NCBI GenBank assembly: GCA_905160935.1
Contig: CAJHZI010000655.1
Span: 747,501-811,500, forward strand
Direction: 5' to 3'
Source of the DNA: Enchytraeus crypticus
Taxonomy: Eukaryota; Annelida; Clitellata; Enchytraeida; Enchytraeidae
DNA: 64,000 bases
A program made the translations under genes and the position numbers. This document shows, piece after piece, positions 11,301 to 20,646 of this stretch; position 1 is the stretch's first letter; the number at the start of each line of letters is the position of its first letter. A model generated the notes under the pieces. The model was not told the origin of the DNA and searched no databases. It saw only the letters and a program-made list of their open reading frames with translations.

Positions 11301-14207
11301 TGTCTAGCATCAAAAAAGTAAACACGCATTATAGTGAAATGATCAACTATGTTAATATCTGTCACTTTTAATATCACATGTTTAAACCGTTAGGTAATTA
11401 AGACCATTTTCCGTATAACCATTCCAGTGAATGTCCGCGATTTTACTCTCAGATCAGCGCGGCTGGATTCGAACCCGGTAGGATTCAATTCACCTCATGA
11501 TCTGTCATTTAAAACTTCATGACGTTACTCCTATGCTATTAAGACATTCAAATTAATATAATATGCATTCATCAATAAAATACTATTGCATTTTTTCAGT
11601 TACATAGTGCTATTACTAATTTAAGATAACAAGCTCACATTCGTAGTAACACTAGCACTGATGGGACGGTTGCCATATTTTGCAGATATAAATCTAAAGG
11701 GGCGAGAGGGAGCAGTACCTGTTCAGATAGCAGCGCGCGAGGGTCACGTCAACTTAATCGAACTGTTCTGCTCTGTGGAGAGCACAAGCATCAACACCAA
11801 ACTCTCATGTTTCGACGACAGAAGAGAAAAGTCTGCCCTTCACCTTGCCTCATCTCAAGGTCACGAAGAAGCCGTCCTAGCGCTGGTGGACAAATTCGGA
11901 GCTGACGTGAACCTTAAAGACAACCAGTGGAACACGCCTTTACATTATGTTGTTCTACTGCCGCACAAATCTCGCAGTATGAAAGATCGAAAACATTTCA
12001 CAAACACCGCGCGACTGCTGCTGGAAAGAAGAGCTAATCCTAACGTCAGGAATGCATACGGAGACACCCCTCTTCATCTGGCAGCGATGAATCAATTCCC
12101 AAAGATAGTTGAGCTGATGCTGCAATACGGCGCCAGACCAGACGCCGAGAATGCTGAGCATCTGAAGCCTATGGATATTGTACCGAGCTGGGATCATCTT
12201 ACGCGGCAAATTCTAAAAACTGCCTTCAAGAATTGCAAAGCAGAAAATAGACGCACTGAAATGATGGACGTTCCAAATGTGTATTACGTTCCAATAGTTA
12301 CTAAAGCGAATGAATCGAAAAATTCGTCAACAGCAAATGCCGCCGTATCAATTGCTTTAGCAGAAAATAATAAGGCGTTGAATTCTGAAAAATCTATTTC
12401 CGATGCTGCTAATGCTGCACCTAAATCAGATAATCCACTTTCCCAAACCATTCCGATAGCTACATCCTCGACAAATGCGAGGCAGGTAGCACATTCACAG
12501 CATAGCCTCACTAATGGTCTTCCTATCAATCCTCATGCACCGCTAAATAGTCCCACCAGTTACTCTGGTTTCAACGGCAATGGGCAAATCGACGACAATA
12601 GTCGCATTAGAGAGTTAGATAGAATATACGAGCTAGCCAGTGCGTATAACAGAGGTCTGCAGGCTGGCGATAGAGGGCATCGTAGTCGTGCTCGATCAGT
12701 GGAAAATGTTGCACAAAGGAAACATAGAAAATCTCGCTCAGTCGCAAGTCGCGACACTGAAGTAATTTATGCCTCAGATAAATTCGCAAGGCAACAGGAA
12801 TTCAGACTGGAGAGGAAAGAAATCGCAGGACGACGTAGTCAGGAACATTTGAATGGCAGTTATGATGTATCAATCAGTACACTCAGTAGTCTCTCTTCAA
12901 GTACAGCCATAACTGAAGTGTCATATGCGTCAACGCGAGGATTGAACAGAAGGTTTGAGGAAGAGGAACGTCCCAAAGATGGCATCTCATCTGCAGCTGA
13001 ACAGGTTCAGAGAATAAAACAGAAAACAAGAAACATTTCTCTTCCATCGCAAACAAGGACAGAAATGAAAGAAACAATTGGCACATCCATACAGAGCACC
13101 GATATTCGTTTGAAATCATGTAATAAAAACGTTGGATTTGGTCAATTTTCTCGTAACAGCACCAGTTCGAAGAATACCAGTTGCAAGCAAACCGCGCCGA
13201 ACGATGACCATTTGATGATAAGCACACCAATATTGCAACTTGACAAAGAGATACTGCCTGGTGTAAATATCAATAGAGTTGATTCATTTCAAATCAGTGG
13301 TGTACATGCGAGCGTTAATGCAGACAATCACGAAATCATATCAAAATCAAAAATACGGAACGCAAATCATAGCCGTCCCAATTTTGATGTTGACAACAAC
13401 AAAGTAAACTATTCTTCATCTCTAGAGGATCATTTGCAGAAGGATAACAGAATGGAAAGAGTAGAAAAACTGCAGTCACCAATGCCATCACAGAAGGAAA
13501 CGGCAAGCTACATCAACGATAGTGCTACTCAAATCAATCAAACCATTACACCGAGATCAAATCAGAAAATACCACCTCCAATCGCAGCTAAGCCACTAAT
13601 CGCTTCTAAAAATAATACAATAAATTATTATGGTACTTCCAATTACAAGCCTTCGCAAAAATATAGTCTGAGTTGTAACAGTTCATCCAGCATTGCTAGT
13701 GATGAATGCCTTCAAGAAATACAATATGTGAGAAGTACGGTTGACAAAACAAATAATGAAAACGTTATAAGGGCACCTCAAGATGTCACAAACGAGGGTG
13801 GAAAAGGCATAGAACAGGAGAGAGATAATCTGCATATAAGCATACAACTCGATCCCAGTCGTTATAGGAAAGAGGATATTATAAGACAGCTACAACAGAA
13901 AATTGACGAATGCATTCAGTCAGAGCTGAAATCTCAGTCAAATTCATATCAATCGACTGAAGTTCCAAGGCGAAGAACAACTTCAAAAAATACAACCTCC
14001 AAAAAACCGAAAACTTCGAAAGCTAAAGGTAGAAAAATCAATTCAGCCGCTCAGACTGTGTATGCAGTTCAGAGATGTCCAGAAGTTTATCCAGAGACTG
14101 CTGATGAAATAGATGAAAGCTACTCTGAGGATAATTACGATTCATTTTATTCAAAAGATTACGGAACGCCTGACAGCAAGAACTATATCTCCACTGACTT
14201 CAACTGA
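8132..14207 (+). CDS. Ankyrin-repeat protein copy B (four exons, 1038 residues)
   Basis: Exons 8132-8379, 8756-8969, 10200-10332 and 11686-14207 join in frame with GT-AG borders and a total length divisible by three. About eight ankyrin repeats cover residues 65-360, with typical TPLHIA/TPLHLA and LLL..GA motifs, and several repeats cross exon borders smoothly. Residues 370-1038 form a polar Ser/Asn/Lys/Gln-rich tail, probably disordered, ending in an acidic, tyrosine-bearing block (VYPETADEIDESYSED). Function is inferred only as protein binding; no catalytic, kinase or membrane segment is seen. The start at 8132 is the first ATG in the exon, but the frame is open upstream to 8084 and a 5' non-coding exon is possible, because a CTCTTCCAG acceptor-like site lies at 8110-8118. 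Its tandem partner is copy A, 9.2 kb upstream of the last exon. Confidence 0.8.
8756..8969 (+). CDS. Ankyrin copy B, exon 2
   Basis: The acceptor is TTATGGCAG at 8747-8755. The first base completes a serine codon, then YMIERGSNPNF, MTPLHIAVDLSHYDVINLLL and ETPLLIAAQKADW. It ends at phase 0 with the donor GTGTGT at 8970. A stronger-looking GTAAAG at 8974 would break the frame with exon 3. Confidence 0.75.
9590..9832 (+). mobile_element. LINE 3' end remnant (GA-tail LINE family)
   Basis: In intron 2 of ankyrin copy B. It matches the better copy at 62556-63300: a decayed equivalent of the conserved tail protein (W.GHILR..LLKEVIE.RM.G), followed by 'catggacctgccaat.tgcagt' and a short GA end. 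Confidence 0.6.
10200..10332 (+). CDS. Ankyrin copy B, exon 3
   Basis: The acceptor is TCGTATAG (ends 10199) and the donor GGTACG (GT at 10333). It reads VAAQMLLAKGADPNVTDRYQ, then TPLHIASKFGHLQLCKVLL, continuing the repeat begun in exon 2 and leaving one base for exon 4, which forms the aspartate of the ADINLKG motif. Confidence 0.8.
10588..10597. promoter_or_regulatory. CRE-like palindrome GTGACGTCAC
   Basis: A perfect 10-bp palindrome with the TGACGTCA core bound by CREB/ATF proteins in animals, in intron 3 of ankyrin copy B. One isolated site in 64 kb could be chance; no role is claimed. Confidence 0.2.
10936..11073 (+). mobile_element. tRNA-derived SINE, family A
   Basis: Carries the shared core CTCGACCGCGGATCAGT-like (here TTCGACCGCGG), the B-box-like GGTTCAAATCC, then GCTCGCCCGTCA, GAGTGAGGAAACTGACGTTA and a 3' tail of TTAGCTTTA units. 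Further copies are at 22979, 28851, 34253, 36491, 41463, 48449 and 49625. Confidence 0.75.
11315..11552 (-). mobile_element. tRNA-derived SINE, family B
   Basis: On the minus strand an A-box-like TAGCATAGGAG and a perfect B box GGGTTCGAATCC stand near the 5' end, followed by a body ending near AATGCGTGTTTAC. It aligns along about 230 bp with 32425-32672, 59283-59525 and, on the other strand, 17163-17395. It lies 130 bp upstream of ankyrin exon 4. Confidence 0.7.
11686..14207 (+). CDS. Ankyrin copy B, exon 4 (last)
   Basis: The acceptor is ATATTTTGCAG (ends 11685). An upstream in-frame ATG at 11661 lies in the intron and is not the start. The exon holds the last four repeats and the entire polar tail, and ends with TGA at 14205-14207. 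It is 65 bp longer than its homologue in copy A because of in-frame gaps in the tail, which suggests past selection on the frame. Confidence 0.85.
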
Positions 14208-14692
14208 GCTTTTAGAAAGTAAGGCGGAAGGCAGGAATGAAAAAGTACGAATAATTTGTACTGGGAACGAGGACGAAGTGCAAGAGGCGCTTTCAATGTT
14301 TTGACTTAGTATTTCGTGTTTGTTAATAATTGGGTTTAACTCCCAATTTAGCCTTTTACAAATCCACTAACTTAAATTTACAGCCACTGATATGATTTTT
14401 AATGTCTATAGTCTAAATGAAATGTTAGAAAATGAGAGATTCTAGATTTTTAAGCAAATAACCGACGTGAAATGATATGTTACTGATAGAGTTCAGATTA
14501 GAGGCCCAAAACACAACTATCTCTCAAACTTTGCTATCGCTCATTATGTGCTAATATTTAATTGAGAGTGTATTGGTATCGTGATCTTACATTTTCCACA
14601 ACAACAACAACACAAGTTAAGTGCTATTTCTGACCACAACAACAATGAACATTATCAAACCAAATCCAAAAGATGAGTAGAGTGTGGGGTCC

Positions 14693-14698
14693 AATAAA
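14693..14698 (+). promoter_or_regulatory. Poly(A) signal candidate, ankyrin copy B
   Basis: AATAAA 486 bases after the stop, in the same CCAATAAAC context as copy A. A second AATAAA is at 14802-14807. Confidence 0.4.
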
Positions 14699-14949
14699 CA
14701 AAGCGAACCAAAATTCGGGAATTCCGTCCAATTCAACATTCCAAATTAATCCTTTCTCAAAGGAAAATAATGTGATTCCAGTTGTTTTTATATCTTGTTT
14801 TAATAAACTCTATTTCTCTCAGACTCTTAGAGTGCTTCTTTATTCCCATTTTATTAGAGTCAAAAGGCATTCTACTACAGCTATGCAGGATAAATGTAAG
14901 CCACTAGTGGATTTAATCCAAGTGGCTAATTCTTGTCGATAATGATCAC

Positions 14950-16955
14950 ATGTCAACAAAATGAAACTCTTTTTCTCATCAGAGATTAAAATACACTTTT
15001 CTTAAGTAATTGTTTACGTTGATTACAAATCTGCATCCAGAATATTTCTAGCACGTATAGTTTTTGAGTTATGACCGATTCAACTTTAACAATACTAAGA
15101 TCAGAGAAAGCGCATAAGTATAAGTTTGTAGTTCATTTTCTTACAACACCTTTCAGTTAATAATAATAAAAATATGCGAAACTGATCTAATTTGTCACTC
15201 AGCACAACTTCTATTGTCATGGAGTGAATAGTACTTAATTATAACCGTTGTGCGCACGATTTTCTCTTATGTGATTGGTTTGGATTATCTCGGTGCAACA
15301 TCCAGCAATAGTCTGCCATCATACTGTCATTTAAGAAGTCTTGATAACGATTTGCCATTCCTTTAATATCCTGGTGAAACCGCTCCCCTGTTCATCACCG
15401 ACTTCACTAAGATTTTCTGAGAAGAAACCTGGGTGTGACTGCAAAAAATGAATCTTCAAAGACCTTCTACAATCCATCTCTTTGTAAGCAACTAGCAAAT
15501 TCTGGATTCCTTGTCTGTAGTCCGGAGATTTATTGTTTTCTAAGAAGTTTCACAAATCTATCTGAAGGCTTGTCATGATTTTCGTTCTGAGGTACTAAGA
15601 GGCACAGGAAGCAGCAATGTTTTTGTTGTGAAACCACCTTGCACTTTGCATTCCCAGCAACATACCAATTACCTTGAGATCGCCGCAGATGCCACTGATG
15701 GTTAAGAGCTGGATGGCCTCGAGAACTATATTCACATTCTCGTAGGATTCCTTGAGGTGCACGGAGTGGGCTATCGGAATACACGGTTTTGCATTTCCAT
15801 TAGGCCTATGCAGAAGAGCGGCCTTCAAGCCTCGCTTAGAAGAATCGATAAATAACCGCCACTCAGATGGTACATGTGCCTGCCTTAAGCTTCTGAAAAG
15901 CCCATCAATGTCATTGCAATAACACAGTGAACCGTCTACTGTGAAGAATGCTGCCAAATCAAGGTTTCTTTTTCTATTGTGACTTATGCGAACATCGTTC
16001 TTAAGTAAGTTATTTTCTTTCAGCCGTGACGCAAGAAGCTCCTTTTTCTTTCGATAGAGCCAAGTCTCTGACGAGATCATTCAACTAATATTGGTTGAGC
16101 GTCCGTGGTTCCAGACTCTCCTCGAGTAAATCAGGAACAGTTGAAGATGATGGGCTATGTGCAGCTGCTGCATCATCATCTGCTTCCGTTTCGCTGTCGA
16201 TGGAATCAAGGCCCTCTTGTGAAGGTATGGGAACCGGCAACGAATCATCATAAGGTACTGGTCGGCGTGCAGAGGTATGGTCTACATAAATTATGTTGTG
16301 CTTGTCCTTTACAGAAAACTCAATTAAGTTGACGCTTCAAAAATAGCAGTCCGCATGATGATCTCTTTGCTCTCTCCATACCATAGGTATAGCGAAAGGC
16401 ATGGAAAGCTTCCTTTTGTTTGTCCAGTCACGTAAACCATTTGAACAAGCAGTGCATATGATATGTGGTGCTCAAACCTTAACTTGATCTCTAAGTCGAC
16501 AGCCGAAGTAGGCTCCGTAAAGTTTTCGAATATCCTTCGTAATAGTTCTCTTTTACGACTTCGGAGTGAGTGAACCACACACATATCAAAATGTATCCGG
16601 GTGGTTTCTACATTCTCTTGGCATATTGATTGATTTTACTTATGCAGATAAATTCAAGATGGTTGTTTAGATTACATAATGACGTCATGTGGAAGTTCCC
16701 AATTCCAAAGACTATGAAGAAAAATTTTAATCGAGGTCCGTATGGGTCAATGCGTACGTAATATGCCTGCAGAAAATTGTGAATAATGTTAATATACAAT
16801 CTGCTTCATCACAAAAACCAGACGTGATGGAGAAAAACGGTTTGCATATTTAGAATCAGCGTCAAAAATCCTATATAGATGACTCAATAATTTGCTGGAT
16901 GAAAAATCACTGTTGACCAGTGTAATTAATTCGCGATTTTTAATTAAATTGTTAG
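14950..16955 (-). mobile_element. Decayed mobile element carrying a widely multiplied unclassified gene
   Basis: This 2-kb block is absent from duplication copy A, where the flanks are continuous. Near its ends, degenerate inverted repeats (ACGTTGATTACAAATCTGCA near 15018-15037, and its relative read from the minus strand near 16845-16864) may be the remains of terminal repeats. The block carries the broken minus-strand gene described separately. The class of element is not known to me. Confidence 0.5.
15300..16080 (-). pseudogene. Broken gene of unknown function inside the 2-kb insert
   Basis: The minus strand is open for 161 codons from 16080 and contains HVPSEWRLFIDSSKRGLKA and IPIAHSVHLKESYENV. 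After a frameshift near 15640 it continues with HCCFLCL, and further on with SLKIHFLQSHPGFF, DEQG, RFHQDIKGMANRYQ in alternating frames. From memory, proteins with a similar chain of motifs (PSEWRLFIDSSK, YCCFLC, ERFHQDI) are found in many copies in arthropod and cnidarian genomes without an assigned function. The upstream part (16100-16580) is also partly open. Several frameshifts make it non-functional. Confidence 0.5.
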
Positions 16956-17162
16956 CAGACCAGGCATAAATCTGCAGAAGTGGATAAATGGATTTTCCAA
17001 GTAGTCTTTTGAAACCTGCTAATTGAGCATTCTCTGTACCTATAAGTAAAATTATTCTAATTCGATTGCCTCATTTTGACAGAGAGAGAGAGAGAGACAG
17101 AGAGAGATAATTATGTTTAGTTTCTAAAAAATAATGACTGTTAAAAAATGACTGCTAAAAGA

Positions 17163-17395
17163 ATGTCTCAATAGAGCAGCGGTTGGAAGCCCAGGTATCT
17201 TTATGAAATTTCAAATGGCAGACCGTTAGGTGAATTGAACACTATTGGTTTCGATTCCTGGCCGCGCAGATCTGAGAGAAAAATCTAGGACAATAATAGG
17301 ACTGGTTACAGGGAAAGTGGACTAAATTACCTACCGGGTTTAATATGCGGTATTAAAATTGATAGATATTAAAATGGTTGATAATTTTATTTTAA
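17163..17395 (+). mobile_element. tRNA-derived SINE, family B
   Basis: A plus-strand copy: TCTCAATAGAGCAGCGGTTG (A-box region), GGTTTCGATTCC (B box), GCGCAGATCTGAGAG, then the body and an ATTAAAATTGATAGATATTA tail shared with the three minus-strand copies. It lies only in duplication copy B. Confidence 0.65.
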
Positions 17396-17981
17396 TAAGA
17401 GTTACTTATTATAATAACCTCTGGCACATATTCATACATCGCATATCTCTTTCTATTAGCCTTCTCGTTATCTACACCATCGGTTCTAACATATTTTCTC
17501 CTACAAGAAATTATTTTTTCAATTGGTAGTACATTATTAATCTTTACTGCTCCTGCACTGTGGAATTCTCTCCGCTTTGATCTTCGATTCTGTACACATA
17601 TTACAACTATCCTACACAACAAACAAAGACACATTCGTTTCTTCCTTAGAAATATCATATTCTTTTCTGCTCTTTGGCTAACGGACTGCTTCGTTATCAG
17701 TCTCGATTTCTCTTCAATTTATGCATTTACTAGTGCATGCTGGTGGTGCAGAACTGTTTTAAGCGTAGGCTAGATTCCGTTGGAAAAGTCTCTACTGGAA
17801 AAGTCCCTGGCATGACTATCGGAGGAGGAATCGGATGTTCACTCTTCATTTTGTTGTAATGTGTTTCACTTTTCTTTAAAAAAACTGAATTATGAAGTTC
17901 TATTTGCCTATTTCATGCATTTAGTTACACCAACATGAGTCTCAGTAACGGATTCATACCTGTAGTGTACTTCTAAATATA

Positions 17982-18769
17982 TAGGGTGGTCCAGAATAAA
18001 TCAAACTATTTGGAAGGCTAATAACTTTGATAATTTTATCCGAATGTTCTACTTTATAAATTAACTTAAAGATAATTCCCATTTCTATGAACTAACTAAA
18101 TATCTAAGAGATATTATTACACATGTTTGAAATATTATCATTAGTCCCTGATATATAATTTTCAATGAAATTGCTTGAAAACTCAAAATCTAAAAATCAA
18201 GAACTTAAGATTATGCATCAGGCCTTAACTATTTCAAAAAGCGTATTGCAGTTTCTATCAATGTCCTAAATGAATTGGGAAGTAATTGAACAAATGTTCA
18301 ATATGTCCACCATGTGCCCGAATAACTGCATTCACCCGCTTGGACCACTGATCAATTGTGGAGTCCACGAGTGTTCGACTGATTTCAGCCCAACGGAGGA
18401 CAATGACTCGTTTCAAATGTTCAACGTCGTAAATTGGTTCACGTTAGACTAATTGATGAAGACAATAGTAAACGATCGATTAGTACATCGCTTTCAAATC
18501 AGGGAGGCTGTTAGGTGGTCAGTTCTACGATTCAATAAACTCTGGCAGGTTTACATACAGACGACCATATGACATGAAAAACAAGAAATTACATATCGGC
18601 GATTAATGATAATTTCTCAAACATGTGTAATAGCACCTTTTAGATATTTACCAAGTTAATGGAAAAGAGACTTGTCTTTAATTTAATTTATAAGGTCAGA
18701 CGTTTAGATAAAAACATTTGTCAAAGTTATTAGCCATCAAAATAGTTTCATTTATTCTGAACCACCCTG
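17982..18769 (-). mobile_element. Tc1/mariner-type element, internally deleted, 788 bp
   Basis: Inverted repeats about 170 bp long start (T/C)AGGGTGGT.CAGAATAA at both ends, next to TA target duplications (17980-17981 and 18770-18771). On the minus strand, about 18280-18425, an uninterrupted stretch encodes a mariner-type transposase C-terminus (LKRVIVLRWAEIS, then RVNAVIRAHGGHIEHLF). The catalytic triad region is missing, so it could only move with a helper. It is a different family from the 3061-3846 element, although almost the same length. Confidence 0.85.
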
Positions 18770-18942
18770 TACAATTTTAGGTTCACATCATTTGTGATTT
18801 ATACAAATAATTATAACGTTAAAGCATCGAAGTAATGGGACATCAAATATACGAAATAGCAAACAAAAATTAGATGTAGTAGAATCATCTGCTTTATCGA
18901 TATAATAATTTTTATGTCCGTATAAAATAATAATGTCCACTG

Positions 18943-18962
18943 CTCTCTCTCTCTTCCTCTCT

Positions 18963-18997
<35 letters not shown>

Positions 18998-19215
18998 GTT
19001 TGGCAGATTGACAGATCCAAGGTACATAGGTACATATTAATACTCAGAGTCTGCTTTGAAGCTTTCACGCTTCAGATACAGCATTATATACTAGCTTTGG
19101 GATAATATGTAGTCTGGATGGCTTCCAGAAACCTTTCACATTTTTTGCTCAAGTGCCTCTTACAATGAACGGTTAATTGCCTCGTGCAGTTAATGGTTGG
19201 TCTAATCTTCAGTGT
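18943..19215 (-). mobile_element. Remnant of modular repeat 'R' with GA tail
   Basis: On the minus strand, pieces match the fuller copy at 62076-62450: a TTAATGGTTGGTCTA / GTGTCTCGGACAC head near 19190-19215, and near 18990-19075 the 3' module (AGACTCTGAGTATTAATATG, then GGCAGA) running into a GA microsatellite at 18943-18992. The middle is heavily decayed. Confidence 0.45.
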
Positions 19216-19577
19216 CTCGGACACATCACTCCAAATTTATTCATTTAGACTTCTGCTCAATATCAGCAGACTTACGGAAGACCTGAAAGAGACTTGATAA
19301 CTAAATGTGATGTAAATTTACCTGCATGAATTGTGCGAAATACGTGTTTTATATACCAATAGTTAAATTTTAATTTCACTTCTAAACAAAACGTTTTCTG
19401 AACCGATAAAAGCGGTTCAGAGTAATAACATCAATTACGCATAAATGCTAAGTAAACTAAGCTAAGGGCTTGATTCAGTGGAAATGGTTACACATCTTAT
19501 CACCTGAAAATTAATACGTTCATATCTACCAGATCTACCTTGCTCAGATCTATCTTTACCAGATCTACCTTGCTCAG

Positions 19578-19682
19578 CTTTAATCAGCAGGTTCAGGGTT
19601 CAAATCTAGAGCTCGCCTCGTCTCTGATATGCTTCAGGTAGTGAAAACTGACGACAGCCATGGTTTTAGCTTTAGTCTTTAG
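19578..19682 (+). mobile_element. Degenerate SINE, family A
   Basis: Recognised by GGGTTCAAATCTAGAGCTCGCC, shortened here to the B-box part GGTTCAAATC, then AAACTGACG and the TTTTAGCTTTAG tail. Confidence 0.4.
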
Positions 19683-19779
19683 AAAGATCCCTGTTATAAA
19701 GTTCTCCGGGATGACAAAATCCAATGTTCAAATGATTCAATATTAAATATAATTATGATTTCTTCATTATTTTGTACAA

Positions 19780-19785
19780 TTTATT
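19780..19785 (-). promoter_or_regulatory. Poly(A) signal candidate of the receptor gene
   Basis: AATAAA on the minus strand about 100 bases after the stop codon of the receptor gene. It lies in AT-rich sequence, so a chance match cannot be excluded. Confidence 0.4.
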
Positions 19786-19883
19786 TAATTTGCTTTAAAA
19801 CTTATTATCAATTGCATCTACTGATGAGGAACGATCAATCTTGTTTTTTTAAACTGAAATCGCAAACTCACAATGATAATCTT

Positions 19884-20646
19884 TCACGCCAAATCCGTGC
19901 GAGAAAGCTGACCTGGTTCAAGCTCAAAATAGGAAATGGATTTTAGAGAGTCGTCTTCACTTCGAGACTCGAAGCGATGAGGTGGTTTAGGAGGAACTGG
20001 TAAACTTTCTATTTCATCATCCACGCTCTCGCAATCGGCTAAATCGTAGAGTCTTTGATTTGAAACGACAAAATCTCTTCCTTCAGTACAGTCACGTTGA
20101 GAAAAAGATGACAAAGAGCATTGTTTTGAAACGCCGCTGGATGCTATTTTAAAATTTGCCCTCAAGGTCTCCTGGTTATTTATTCCAAGCCCGTATACTG
20201 TTTCTCGCCCTATTGTATCCGCGAAGAAACTGCGATTTGAAACAGGTCCTTGTGAGCCGGCGGCAGATTCTGCGCAAGTATGATTAAATTGGCTGTGAGT
20301 ATCGTTAGAGCTCTTGAATTCTTTAGGTGCATGTCTCGATACCGTGGGAGCTTCCCTTCCAGTGGTTTGTCCCATGTCTGTTGAAATGCCTCTCCGAGTT
20401 CTATTTGTTCCGTAGTCGGATCGTAATCGCTGATCCAATACGGGCTTTAAATCCGTAATTTCCGGTATGTATGAGTAAATGTTGTCATCCGTCCAGTCTT
20501 CCGATGCATTATTAATTAAATTTCCAGCTCCTCGATACTGATGCGGATTCACAACGATTTTCGTCTGCGTCGAAAATTTTCCTCCCGTTTCGTAGACATC
20601 AGGAGTTCTTGATAGTCGATCGTTTGGCTGCGAATGTTTGTTCCTG
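19884..20646 (-). CDS. Receptor gene, exon 7: cytoplasmic tail
   Basis: Open to the acceptor and ending with TGA at 19884-19886. It encodes 253 polar residues with scattered tyrosines (NIYSYIP, TVYGLG, RLYDLAD, SYFELEP) and a proline-rich SLPVPPKPPHR that fits SH3-binding patterns. The acceptor reads GAGCAGCAG: exon starts at 20649, 20646 and 20643 all keep the frame. I chose 20646 (CAG/CAGGAAC). The frame runs open further upstream into the intron by chance. Confidence 0.75.

Larger units (their letters stand above)
11686..19515 (+). repeat. Tandem segmental duplication, copy B
   Basis: Homologous to 1-5290 in ordered blocks (see copy A). Copy-B-specific insertions are a decayed 2-kb element at 14950-16955, a family B SINE at 17163 and a Tc1/mariner relic at 17982. 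Copy B contains the uninterrupted site of the copy-A mariner insertion at 14811-14812. Confidence 0.6.

Noticed and set aside
11661-11685. ATG at 11661 as the start of ankyrin copy B
   Set aside because: It lies in the intron just before a good acceptor. Exon 3 joins in frame at 11686 and completes an ankyrin repeat, and upstream exons supply the N-terminus.
12284-13230. Minus-strand frames opposite the ankyrin exon
   Set aside because: Shadows of the long coding exon in other frames.
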